Shown one piece after another: positions 59,201-64,000 of a stretch of 64,000 nt of DNA; the stretch's first letter is position 1, and the number at the start of each line of letters is the position of its first letter. The notes beneath the pieces were generated by a model, which had not been told where the DNA came from, made no database searches, and worked only from the letters and a program-made list of their open reading frames with translations. The stretch covers positions 3,260,786-3,324,785 of the forward strand of contig NC_065424.1 of the NCBI RefSeq assembly GCF_024362695.1, given 5' to 3'. A program made the translations under genes and the position numbers. This DNA comes from Pectinophora gossypiella (lineage: Eukaryota > Arthropoda > Insecta > Lepidoptera > Gelechiidae).

Positions 59201-60977
59201 CATGAGACCAATAACCTTGTCAACCCTGGTGTTAGGGTTCCTATTGAGCCGGCTTTTTTTTACGTATCGCGGATTTACCGTAAATGGCATTAACTACTTG
59301 GCCGTACAAGGGGAGCGCAGAGGGTACAAAAATTAAGACAACTGGCCAGAGGATTCCCAGCTGGGCACCTCAGCTCGTGGCTGACGTTGCAAACTGACGT
59401 GTCTGCAATGTTTTGCTAAAATAATTTGTTCTTATTGACAATAGCAAAAGGTGCAAATTAGATTCGCCACAATTTTAGATAAGTACGTCAGTTAGCGACG
59501 TCAGGAATGATATTTGAAAGAAAGGACAATGACGGAGAAAGTCGCTATATAACTAAAATATCAAGTCTAAGACGCTTCGAATGAGGTATGTCTGCCATGT
59601 CTGGAATCTGTTGGTGGAGGGAACGTTTTGACTCATCATCCTTTCTGCTAGAAATAAGTTGTGTCTTTTGTCTCTCTTCGTATTGTCATATTGTGTTTCT
59701 GTGTTATCCTGTGTACAATAAATTAATAAATAAATAATATGTCGATAACGATAGTCGCATTATATAAATAATGAGTGAACTCGTCGACAGCGTACAGAAA
59801 CATAACATAAACAGCCTATACACGTCCCACTGCTGGGCACAGGCCTCCCCTCAGTGAACCGTATTGGGTATGGAGCATACTCCACCACGCTACTCCACTG
59901 CGGGTTGGAGGTGTTTGGGCTAGTAGCCCGGGACCAACGGCTTAGCGTGCCTTCCGAATCACGTGATTCAAACCTGCGCTGCTGATGGATGGGTAAGTGT
60001 ATAAAAAAAATATGTGTGTACCTCTTTACAATCCACAGCAACATGCACCGTATTGTTGACAACCGCGAGGTGCAATTTGTGCCAACCCGCTGTGAACAGC
60101 TGAAAGAAATAGAAACAAATTGGCAACAGGCATACTTCGTCAATTTGCACTAAAGGGAACCAATTTACTGCTTCGTAGGAATCGGTTGTACAATTTGCGA
60201 GAAAACCTTGGGAAAGGAAACAACATACTATCGAAACAAATCGAGATAATAGGTAATACTTATACGATACTCTACCTCGTATTTTTTTATTTGTTATGGT
60301 GCATCAATAGCAGTACAGAAGAATAATACACAAAATAAAATACATTTAAGAAAAAATCCGGAAAGTATGCCTGACTGAAGTCAGGACAAGTGGCGGAAGT
60401 CAGGGTCAGGTGAAGTGAACTTAGACTTCACTCAGAATTCACTTAGATTTCACATAGACTCCACTTAGACTTCACTTAGACTTCACTTAGATTTCACTTA
60501 GACTTCACTTAGACTTCACTTAGACTTCACTTAGACTTCACTTAGACTTCACTTAGACTTCACTTAGACTTCACTTAGACTTCACTTAGACTTCACTTAG
60601 ACTTCACTTAGACTTGAAGAACTTTAAGACTTTCAGACTTGAAGAACGTCTAAAGCTCTGTGCCGAGCATTTTCTGGCAGCTACTTCTCCCCGGCTGTAC
60701 AGGTTGTGAGAAGCTGCAATAGTTTTAGGTGTAAAAATTACCTAATGAATAAAGATATTTTTGAGTTCGAGTTTGGCTACTTACACTAGGAGTTTTAAAG
60801 ATCGCTCTAGTCCCCTTGACAAAAACAGCCAGCCTCATGGAATGTGGCAGCAAGGTGACGGCGAACCGCAGGTCCTTAGCGCTGGCCTTCACCAGGCTCC
60901 AGGGTCGGCGCTGCCCGTGCGTGTTGAACGTGCCCACCACGCTCAAGTGGGAGGGAAGCCCGTACGGGAATACTTGT
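44125..60977 (-). CDS. FACIT-like collagen with TSPN domain, 20 exons, 5' incomplete
   Basis: About 619 residues are visible. The first seven 5' exons encode a thrombospondin N-terminal-like (LamG) domain of secreted collagens (PWSLVKASAKDLRFAV, GWHKLHLAVVNNTVHV, IDLQWLSISC). Gly-X-Y repeats follow, broken by short non-collagenous segments, one being a helical ENEVRNICEDLIRARLQELT that could nucleate trimers. The chain ends GTCDCPTAAFYAY. The layout matches FACIT-type chains (collagen IX-like); there is no endostatin domain. All exon phases agree. Exons mostly begin with intact Gly codons or split them after the first base. The signal peptide exon(s) upstream of 60977 were not found. Likely an extracellular matrix or basement membrane component. 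Confidence 0.92.
44306..44368 (-). CDS. Collagen exon, Gly-X-Y
   Basis: Encodes PVGPPGPEGRRGERGDPGRE. Phase 1 both ends. Confidence 0.92.
44385..45110. mobile_element. MITE family G split by MITE H
   Basis: Left part 44385-44493 (ATGAGGGACTTTTCAGGCGA) and right part 44975-45110 (TTTTGGGTATAAATCATGAC, ATTATTATTCTGATCAAAAT). The family H dimer sits between. Confidence 0.75.
44494..44974. mobile_element. Dimeric hairpin MITE H, copy 2
   Basis: 481 bp, same length and plan as 12548-13028: ends CAGGGTGTTAGTGACATCG and CGATGTCACTAACACCCTG, two fold-backs, and the same central CCTACTTGTATGGCTACAGT-like spacer. TA flanks it. Confidence 0.88.
45150..45250. repeat. MITE family I right half
   Basis: GCGCACTTACTTTACACTAT, AAATTGCAATATTGC and TTTGGATGAATCGCAACAAT. 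Confidence 0.5.
45375..45520. mobile_element. MITE family F, short form
   Basis: TACGGTCACGAGC to GCTCATGACTGTA, 146 bp. The interior TACACTTTGGTACCATGTCA is shared with 28708 and 61800 copies. Confidence 0.8.
45620..45787 (-). CDS. Collagen exon, longest Gly-X-Y block
   Basis: Encodes 56 residues such as VPGEPGEPGPRGYPGETGE and GPKGDKGERGPQGVG. A one-residue break occurs at GVGIPG. Phase 1 both ends. Confidence 0.94.
46079..46177 (-). CDS. Collagen exon, NC segment to helix
   Basis: Encodes RLQELTASLASSASQGTGK, the end of a helical non-collagenous insert, then RGPPGRPGRAGTP. Phase 1 both ends. Confidence 0.9.
46255..46560. other. Intron with unassigned GC-rich patch
   Basis: 46255-46345 and 46395-46560 are GC-richer than their surroundings (GGGACCGCGGTAGTGACCCC) and match no other family in the window. 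A family I left arm (GGCCACATTGAAGCGATTC) lies at 46355-46390. Confidence 0.4.
46660..46752 (-). repeat. MITE family I half
   Basis: AAATAGCAATATTGCTTTTT and AATTGCTTCGATGTGGTC. It lies next to the left end of the element starting at 46753. Confidence 0.6.
46930..47052 (+). repeat. Cluster of CCACYGAAATGATA motifs
   Basis: Six copies at 15-20 base spacing (CCACTGAAATGATAAG, CACCGAAATGATATAA and so on). Single copies also lie at about 46790 (reverse), 49758 (reverse), 49993, 50033, 50190 and 50388. Confidence 0.85.
47105..47222 (-). mobile_element. SINE family A tail
   Basis: AATAGCCTATATACGTCTCAC, CTGCTGGGCACAGGCCTACT, and CACTGCGGGTTGGTGGAG. 5' truncated. Confidence 0.75.
47361..47658 (+). 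mobile_element. SINE family C
   Basis: Head GCCGTGGTAGCCTAGTTGGT; a short deletion after GTCGCAGGTTC removes part of the body. Tail GTTAGGTAAGCGGACCCTG and AATGCTAGGGGGATGATG. Confidence 0.85.
47690..48150 (-). pseudogene. LINE 3' region
   Basis: TCACCTGATGGTAAATGACG and TCTAGGGTGGATCACACTTAC are typical of lepidopteran LINE 3' parts, and continue into polymerase remnants to the right. No open frame. Confidence 0.45.
48300..49530 (-). pseudogene. Degenerate LINE: endonuclease and RT remnants
   Basis: The minus strand holds pieces of an APE-type endonuclease (LRDSNAHQQEWLSHSRRP, 49527-49246; then SDHCLVRYVSVYSP near 49110) and of the reverse transcriptase start (ASVQCMPKKGTRTNPANYRP, about 48520-48470). 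These lie in different frames with stops, so the element is dead. Clade was not determined. It interrupts the element at 46753-50586. Confidence 0.75.
50680..51022 (-). mobile_element. SINE family C, full length
   Basis: Tail TCATCTCCCTAGCATTGTCC at the left; head on the minus strand ending GAGTCGTGATATCCCAGTTAG. The B box is decayed (TTGGAATCCC). Confidence 0.8.
51206..51260 (-). CDS. Collagen exon, NC segment
   Basis: Encodes SPSISENEVRNICEDLIR, a non-collagenous helical interruption with one cysteine. Phase 0 in, phase 1 out. Confidence 0.88.
51528..51645 (+). repeat. LINE 3' end M
   Basis: TTAGGCGGATGAGACGTTCG, CTACTGAATAAAGATATTTT and a GAATTTGAATTTG tail. Copies: 34745 (reverse), 60640, 20915. 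Confidence 0.7.
51903..52025 (-). CDS. Collagen exon
   Basis: Encodes KGEPGLPGRPGRDGSDGIPG and, after the last Gly triplets, a Pro-rich break LPAPPAPHSVVQ. Phase 0 both ends. Confidence 0.93.
52320..52430. repeat. A-rich low complexity
   Basis: Runs of AAAAAAAATA within 110 bases. The apparent Phe-rich frame on the minus strand is an artefact of this run. Confidence 0.9.
52510..52626 (-). CDS. Collagen exon
   Basis: Encodes GPEGQRGLPGPPGPPGATA, a short break TGSQSVPVP, then GPPGPIGKTGE. Phase 0 both ends. Confidence 0.93.
52700..52830. repeat. MITE family H fragment
   Basis: ACTGAGGGGGATGATTCAGA, CATGATTCTGAGTTAAATTTTCCGTCG and TTTTGTGATGGAAAATT: one decayed hairpin lacking its outer ends. 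Confidence 0.65.
52912..53019 (-). CDS. Collagen exon, 108 bp
   Basis: Encodes GLPGPEGPQGMPGIPGDRGP and GPAGERGPEGPQ. 108 bases is a multiple of 9, the classic fibrillar exon module. Phase 0 both ends. Confidence 0.93.
53296..53384 (-). CDS. Collagen exon
   Basis: Encodes AKGERGAPGRPGRDGDSGV and GPPGIDGAR. Phase 1 in, phase 0 out. Confidence 0.92.
53737..53836 (-). CDS. Collagen exon
   Basis: Encodes GEPGPPGPMGPPGERGFPG then a break ANINASLIH with an N-glycosylation sequon NAS. Phase 0 in, phase 1 out. Confidence 0.92.
54011..54072 (-). CDS. Collagen exon
   Basis: Encodes EQGEPGLVGLAGIPGSHGRD. Phase 1 in, phase 0 out. The donor follows GAT directly (GTAAGA). Confidence 0.9.
54240..54412. 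mobile_element. MITE family I, complete fold-back
   Basis: Left arm GGGGTTAAAAATGCCACATT and AAAGCAATTCATCTAAAAAA; right arm AATGAATTGCTTCGATGTGG and CATTTTAACCTCC; centre with GTTTGCATTGCGCACTTAC. About 170 bp. This is the clearest member of the family. Confidence 0.8.
54600..54748 (+). mobile_element. LINE-type 3' end D2
   Basis: GTTAATAACCACCAATCCGC to CCCAGCAGTGGGGACGTTAA and TGGTGATGTTGATGTT, the GATGAT-like tail on the plus strand. Mate of 16652-16800. Confidence 0.75.
54875..54959 (-). CDS. Collagen exon
   Basis: Encodes ATDLGVVGPEGPPGKRGPKG and DKGDAGQK. Phase 0 in, phase 1 out. Confidence 0.92.
55447..55545 (+). repeat. Interspersed repeat K2
   Basis: CGTATCAACAGTGGCTGCAA through GGGCGTGAGTTTATGTATGT. 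Best copy of the family together with 57170. Confidence 0.75.
55590..55742 (+). repeat. Interspersed repeat P
   Basis: CATATCTCAGGCCTATGGAG, TTCCGGACTTTTGGAAGGCG and AGGCCCCTTAAGAAAATTTAATCT recur at 56620-56715. A TCCGGACTTTTGGA-like inverted stretch lies at its centre. Confidence 0.65.
55780..55875 (-). CDS. Collagen exon
   Basis: Encodes GIRGTEGPPGPVGPLGPKGD then RGEKGEPGGFIN. Phase 0 both ends. Confidence 0.93.
55935..56035. repeat. MITE family I partial
   Basis: AAAAGCAATATTGTTATTTG, GAGCACTTACTTTTATAAATG and TTGCTTTTTAGATGAATGAC. Confidence 0.55.
56030..56210 (-). repeat. MITE family G fragment
   Basis: ACGTTCCTCAAAATCAATATAGATGGCG, TTAACCTTCTAATATCATGA, and GGGTATAAATGATGACCCTT. One end only. 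Confidence 0.65.
56327..56380 (-). CDS. First Gly-X-Y exon of the collagen
   Basis: A 54-bp exon, the unit size of ancestral collagen exons. Encodes GPVGPPGQTGPRGPTGLP. Phase 0 both ends. Confidence 0.93.
56597..56715 (+). repeat. Interspersed repeat P
   Basis: CCATATCTCGGGCCTATGAA, GTCCCGGACTTTTGGAAGGC and AAGACAATTTAATCTAAAT. Copy of 55590-55742. Confidence 0.65.
56716..57165. other. Intron, unassigned GC-richer stretch
   Basis: 56716-56945 is GC-rich for the region and open in one frame, but no match to either gene or to another repeat was seen. 56990-57020 (TTGCTTCTATGCTGTTCTGG) repeats 42031-42060. Confidence 0.4.
57170..57265 (+). repeat. Interspersed repeat K2
   Basis: CGTATCAACAGTGGCTGCAA through GGGCGTGAGTTTATGTATGTG. 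It ends 30 bases before the next exon's donor on the other strand. Confidence 0.75.
57295..57363 (-). CDS. Collagen exon, end of TSPN region
   Basis: Encodes YAVESSSSSSVVGVPLCNAT then CPA. Two cysteines and the sequon NAT lie just before the helix. Phase 0 both ends. Confidence 0.9.
57364..57988. other. Intron, AT-rich
   Basis: No repeat from elsewhere in the window. 57590-57625 (GCGCACTGTCCGCCCGCCCGC) is a short GC-rich patch. Confidence 0.4.
57989..58030 (-). CDS. Collagen candidate microexon, 42 bp
   Basis: AG acceptor (TTTACCAG) and GTATGT donor surround 42 bases encoding EKAETLIATQAPPL, in phase 0 at both ends, so its inclusion or skipping keeps frame. It falls in the low-complexity linker between TSPN and helix. 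Confidence 0.6.
58088..58260 (+). mobile_element. tRNA/5S-like chimeric SINE fragment
   Basis: GGTGGCGCAGCGGTAAACGC is tRNA-like, and GTTGAAGTTAAGCAACTTAC resembles the internal control region of 5S rRNA (GAAGTTAAGCAAC). The rest is unmatched. Only one copy lies in the window. Confidence 0.45.
58302..58370 (-). CDS. Collagen exon, TSPN
   Basis: Encodes IDLQWLSISCNRYYITKESC then EEI. The cysteine pair matches the end of the TSPN fold. Phase 0 both ends. Confidence 0.92.
58371..59052. other. Intron with long inverted repeat
   Basis: 58483-58610 pairs with 58665-58805 in inverted orientation: TTTCATGCAGGACACAAAAA, TTTTAATTCTTTGACAG and GAAGAATAACTTTTCATCATAATAACC all have complements on the right. 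It is a fold-back element of about 330 bp with a short centre (58611-58664). Confidence 0.75.
59053..59139 (-). CDS. Collagen exon, TSPN
   Basis: Encodes LRPEKVGDYDFSDVTNVTIV then SNEDGTPAP, with the sequon NVT. Phase 0 both ends. Confidence 0.92.
59178..59352 (-). repeat. SINE B tail joined to repeat E
   Basis: 59178-59250 is a family B tail (TCACTCGTGTGAATCATGAG) and 59255-59352 a reversed repeat E end (GCATTAACTACTTGGCCGTA). The junction is direct. Confidence 0.6.
59803..59985 (-). mobile_element. SINE family A, 5' truncated
   Basis: AACAGCCTATACACGTCCCA, CTGCTGGGCACAGGCCTCCC and GGACCAACGGCTTAGCGTGC. It lies just downstream of the next exon's donor on the other strand. Confidence 0.8.
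60022..60099 (-). CDS. Collagen exon, TSPN core
   Basis: Encodes LFTAGWHKLHLAVVNNTVHV then AVDCKE: the GWHKL.L.V motif typical of the TSPN/LamG fold, with the sequon NNT. Phase 0 both ends. Confidence 0.94.
60419..60616. repeat. 11-bp tandem array
   Basis: About 18 units of ACTTCACTTAG, the first few diverged (TTCACATAG, CTCCACTTAG), the rest nearly identical. It ends directly at a LINE 3' end. Confidence 0.95.
60630..60778 (+). repeat. LINE 3' end M
   Basis: CTTGAAGAACGTCTAAAGCT, CTTCTCCCCGGCTGTACAGG, CCTAATGAATAAAGATATTT and the tail GAGTTCGAGTTTGG. It abuts the next exon's donor. Confidence 0.7.
60785..60977 (-). CDS. Collagen exon, start of TSPN (most 5' seen)
   Basis: Encodes QVFPYGLPSHLSVVGTFNTH and PWSLVKASAKDLRFAVTLLP, the first strands of the TSPN domain. 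It begins in phase 2, so at least one upstream coding exon must exist. None was found up to the retroelement at 62160. Confidence 0.93.
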
Positions 60978-61129
60978 CTGGAAAAAAGAAGTACCTGAGT
61001 GTTAACTAAAACCCCGAATAGTGCAATAACTAGTTTTATTCTCTAGTTTACAAATCAAAAAGGCTATATCAGTAATATATATTTTTAAGAGATAAGTAAT
61101 AGGCGCGAATCGCTTCACCATCGACAAGC

Positions 61130-61250
61130 TTCTTCTTTTTTTTTTTTCAAGTCCCCCGCCATGACAGTCTTCAACCTGATGTTGCCAACACGGCCATTCT
61201 GCGCGGGGTCTGCCTCAGACACCTCCCGAGTTGAGATAAAATACTGAAAT
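61130..61250 (-). repeat. Possible LINE 3' end with poly-A
   Basis: On the minus strand, GAGGCAGACCCCGCGCAGAA through GACTGTCATGGCGGGGGACT ends in an A run (T run 61133-61150). The frame there reads RLKTVMAGDLKKK. Single copy in the window. Confidence 0.45.
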
Positions 61251-61312
61251 ATTAGTCACATTAAATGGATTTGCTCTTCTGCAGTGACTGTATGCCAATC
61301 AACAGACACTAA

Positions 61313-61778
61313 CCTTAGAACCACTTGCACTTAAAGGGCTTTTCACCACACTTAAGTGTACCAAATTGATTCCTTCAACAACCTAGAACCACTTGCACTT
61401 AAAGGGAATTTCACCACACTTAAGTGTACCAAGTTGATTCCTTTAACCACCTAGAACCACTTGCACTTAAAGGGAATTTCGCCACACTTAAGTGTACCAA
61501 GTTGATTCCTTCAACAACCTAGAACCACTTGCTCTTAAAGGGAATTTCACCACACTTAAGTGTACCAAGTTGATTCCTTCAACAACCTAGAACCACTTGC
61601 ACTTAAAGGGAATTTCACCACACTTAAGTGTACCAAGTTGATTCCTTTAACCACCTAGAACCACTTGCACTTAAAGGGCATTTCACCACACTTAAGTGTA
61701 CCAAGTTGATTCCTTCAACAACCTAGGACCATTTGCACTTAAAGGGCATTTCACCACACTTAAGTGTACCAAGTTAGT
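61313..61778. repeat. 68-bp satellite, about 6.8 units
   Basis: Units start at about 61313, 61382, 61450, 61518, 61586, 61654 and 61722. Each contains CACTTGCACTTAAAGGG and the perfect palindrome ACACTTAAGTGT. Units differ by only a few bases. Confidence 0.95.
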
Positions 61779-61799
61779 TCCATACAACTAATTTAATGG

Positions 61800-61950
61800 T
61801 ACAGTCACGAGGAATATAATGCACCCACCTTAGGTCCCCGTCGCACCAACATATTTGACATTTAGTGAGACTTATAATTCAATTTATCAAAAAAAAGTTA
61901 ATGCGACATGATACCAAAGCGTATACATATTATTAACGCTCGTGACCGTA
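61800..61950. mobile_element. MITE family F, short form
   Basis: TACAGTCACGAGG to CGCTCGTGACCGTA, 151 bp, with interior CATATTTGACATTTAGTGAG. It is inverted relative to the copy at 45375. Confidence 0.8.
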
Positions 61951-62159
61951 CATTAATGAATAAAATTTCGACAAAGTTGTCTAAAGTATTTTATCTTGAC
62001 TCGCACAAGACGCACAAGCACATTTATGAATTAAGTACACTTATCATATTTTACCTTCGACCAATATAATCAAAGTATTGTACTTACAACATGTAGTTCA
62101 TACCTGGAAATTATTATTTGCCAACACGGAACACAAGGGTTACAGTATTAACTGAGAAT
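61951..62159. other. No recognised feature
   Basis: AT-rich sequence between the MITE and the retroelement. An LTR might begin near its right end, but none can be identified with only one end in view. Confidence 0.35.
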
Positions 62160-62304
62160 ATGTTTTATTAATCTATACTCCAATCATTAATCTTTATCCA
62201 GGGTTTTATATTTTCAGCAGCAGCTACGCCTGTGTATTTTTTATTACTTCTTTCGCTGCCTCTTATATCCGTCACCTCGTATCTATCGTTTCCTAAAACT
62301 TGTT

Positions 62305-63423
62305 TTACTTGAAAGGTCCTTTAAACACAGGTAGGAGTTTCCGGCTTTTCCCATCGTTGCTTTGACTCTGTATCTTAACCATAACCAGATCTCCTTGTAA
62401 ATAAGCTTGTGCCTTCATTCGAGTCTTATCAAATCTCCGTTTTTGTGATTTCGCATCGGCTTTTATGTTTTCATCCACTCTCTCACGCAACTTGGTCACA
62501 TCCACAACACATCCACTATCAAGCTCTGGAGCCAAACTGTCACTATCCGTACGCAATCTATATCCCAGAAAGACTTCACTGGGTACCGCTTTAGTCGTTT
62601 TGTGAATGGTACTGTTTAAACCTTGTTGTAAGATCTTAATATATTGATCCCACCTATCATCTGTTGTATCAGCGCCGGTGGTTTTTAAAGCCTCTAAAAT
62701 GGTTTTGTTAAAACGTTCAACTTGGCCATTGGAACGGGGCATACCCGTTGCTACTATATGTAACCGTATATTCTTATTCGCGCAATAATCTGTGAAATTC
62801 TTTGAAGTAAAACATGTACCGGCGTCCGAAATAATTCTCCTAGGGTTACCAAATATTTTTGATACACGTTCCAATTCCTTTACCACAATCGAAGACTTTG
62901 TTGTCCGAACTGCCGAAATCATAATAAATTTTGTAAATGCATCGACCATAACTAATAGATATTTATTTTTATTTTTAGTCTCTACAAATGGACCTAAATG
63001 GTCAAGGTGAAGAGTGTGGAACGGCTGCGCGTACTTCGGTAACGGGTGTAACTCTCCTTCTTTATGACCACCCTTATTTTTGAAATATATGCAATTTATA
63101 CAGTTTTTAATATACTTCTTTACAATGTGTCGCATTCGAGAAAACCAATATTGATAAGCTATTCGTTCAGTAGTTTTGTCAACAGAAAAATGTCCTAGAT
63201 CGTCGTGGTTACATTTAATAATTTGCCAAATGCATTTTTTTGGGACTACCCATCGACGGCCCTTGGATGTTCTTCTGTAGACTTTACCACCTAACAATTC
63301 ATAGTCATTAAACACATTTTTGTTGTCATCGGCCTCTCCTGATTCTAAGATAGCTTTAATACGCTGTAATTCAGGATCTTGCACTTGGACAGAAAGCAAC
63401 CAGTCCGCCTCTATTTCCGACAA
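62305..63423 (-). pseudogene. Retroelement integrase
   Basis: About 372 residues. An H2C2 zinc finger (HDDLGH with CINCIYFK) comes first. The catalytic core has D in LHLDHLGPF, D in ISDAGTCFTS and E in NGQVERFNKTI, the DDE triad of retroviral-type integrases. The C-terminal part (DLVMVKIQ, LPVFKGPF) stops early at 62305 through a one-base frame change: the minus-strand sequence just beyond continues in another frame to about 62165. It lacks its own start, since it normally follows RNase H in a polyprotein. It cannot be made as part of a complete Pol here. Confidence 0.9.
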
Positions 63424-63429
63424 TAATGG

Positions 63430-63976
63430 AAATAATATCTCGCTCGGAAAAATTTAATGACAGCCTATCTATTTTGCATTTTTGCTCAAAGTAAAATTCA
63501 TACAGAGACTGATTTTCGATTGGCTTTTTATCAATTATTTCTTTTAATAATTCGAACATATTTCGACGCGTTTGAAAACTGGTTGCTAATTTTTGTTTCC
63601 AATCAACCCACTTCCATGTTGGCCATTGACCATCCGTTCGTAATAGTGAGTCGTACCACATTTTTGCGGATCCTTTCAATTTGTTCAGAGCTTGATAACG
63701 TGTCATTTCATCAGACCATAGGAAGGTTTGAGAGTAAGACTGAATAACATTGAGCCACGCATTGATATCATCTCTTAACGGGTCAAATTCCGGTATTATG
63801 TTGTTCAAAGTAAATTGAGTGGATGTACTCACAGTCCTTTCAGATATTCTAGGTACCTTTTTGGTTCGTTTCGGCGGAGGTGACGGAGTTCTGGAGCTGC
63901 TGGAACTCGATGTAGATGAGCTCGAGCTGCTGGAACGAGCTCGCTTTCTCTTAGGGCGTTTACTATGTTTTCCCAT
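63430..63976 (-). pseudogene. Retroelement Gag, N-terminal
   Basis: Starts MGKHSKRPKRKRARSSS, a basic and Ser-rich leader. A Gag capsid-like domain follows (DDINAWLNVIQSYSQTFLW, LKGSAKMWYDSLL, LYEFYFEQKCKIDRL). The Gag match ends near SERDIISII; the last 14 codons of the frame (to 63371) are integrase-region DNA read out of frame. No zinc knuckle is left. The leader ATG is 25 bases from the window end. Confidence 0.85.
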
Positions 63977-64000
63977 GACGACGAAACGTATTTATCTGTT

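Larger units (their letters stand above)
62160..63976 (-). mobile_element. Ty3/gypsy-type retroelement, internally deleted, partial
   Basis: Gag (63976-63430) runs straight into the integrase (63423-62305) with protease, reverse transcriptase and RNase H absent. A frame change also separates the main integrase frame from its last 45 or so residues (62303-62165). The 5' LTR would lie beyond the window; the 3' LTR was not recognised. Confidence 0.85.

Noticed and set aside
60120..60326. 68-codon open frame on the plus strand
   Set aside because: It lies in a collagen intron with no recognisable domain and no repeat match.
61313..61778. CRISPR-like regular repeats
   Set aside because: Units are contiguous 68-bp tandem repeats with no unique spacers, in an insect genome.

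Overview
This is nuclear DNA from an insect, most likely a moth or butterfly (Lepidoptera). Genes are split by many small introns with GT/AG borders. Introns are packed with tRNA-derived SINEs, LINE 3' ends of lepidopteran type (GCCCACTGCTGGGCATAGG, GCGATAAGGCCGCC) and fold-back MITEs. No prokaryotic signal is seen. The species call is inference from repeat style and was not tested by search.

Two host genes fill most of the window and converge tail to tail. On the plus strand (8593-43234) is a 34-exon gene for RNF123/KPC1, a SPRY- and RING-domain E3 ubiquitin ligase of about 1,435 residues. Reading phase is continuous across every junction; exon 1 is the least certain. On the minus strand (44125-60977) are 20 exons of a FACIT-like collagen: a thrombospondin N-terminal-like (TSPN/LamG) domain, then Gly-X-Y repeats broken by short non-collagenous segments, ending in a CDC motif. 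Its signal-peptide exon(s) were not found and may lie beyond the right edge. The two stop codons are about 890 bp apart, so the 3' UTRs may be close or overlap.

Mobile DNA, left to right: an apparently intact Tc1/mariner element (70-1705) with perfect 27-bp inverted ends; several fold-back elements (2489, 3260, 23152, 23829); a THAP-domain DNA transposon remnant (about 18494-20158) holding a nested hAT-type MITE with an 8-bp target duplication; two 481-bp dimeric hairpin MITEs (12548, 44494); a roughly 3.8-kb element (46753-50586) with scattered ACYGAAATGATAA motifs, broken by SINEs and a degenerate LINE; two tandem arrays near the 5' side of the collagen gene (60419 and 61313); and at the right edge a Ty3/gypsy-type retroelement on the minus strand whose gag is joined out of frame to integrase by an internal deletion. 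Three tRNA-derived SINE families (called A, B and C here) and a non-LTR-like repeat (E) recur, several with clear target-site duplications and nested insertions that allow relative dating.

The two genes show no evident functional link. RNF123/KPC1 is a cytoplasmic ubiquitin ligase known from vertebrates to act on the CDK inhibitor p27Kip1, while the collagen is a secreted matrix protein. The main interest lies in the layered transposon structure, SINEs sitting right beside splice acceptors, and the tandem array near the collagen 5' region.
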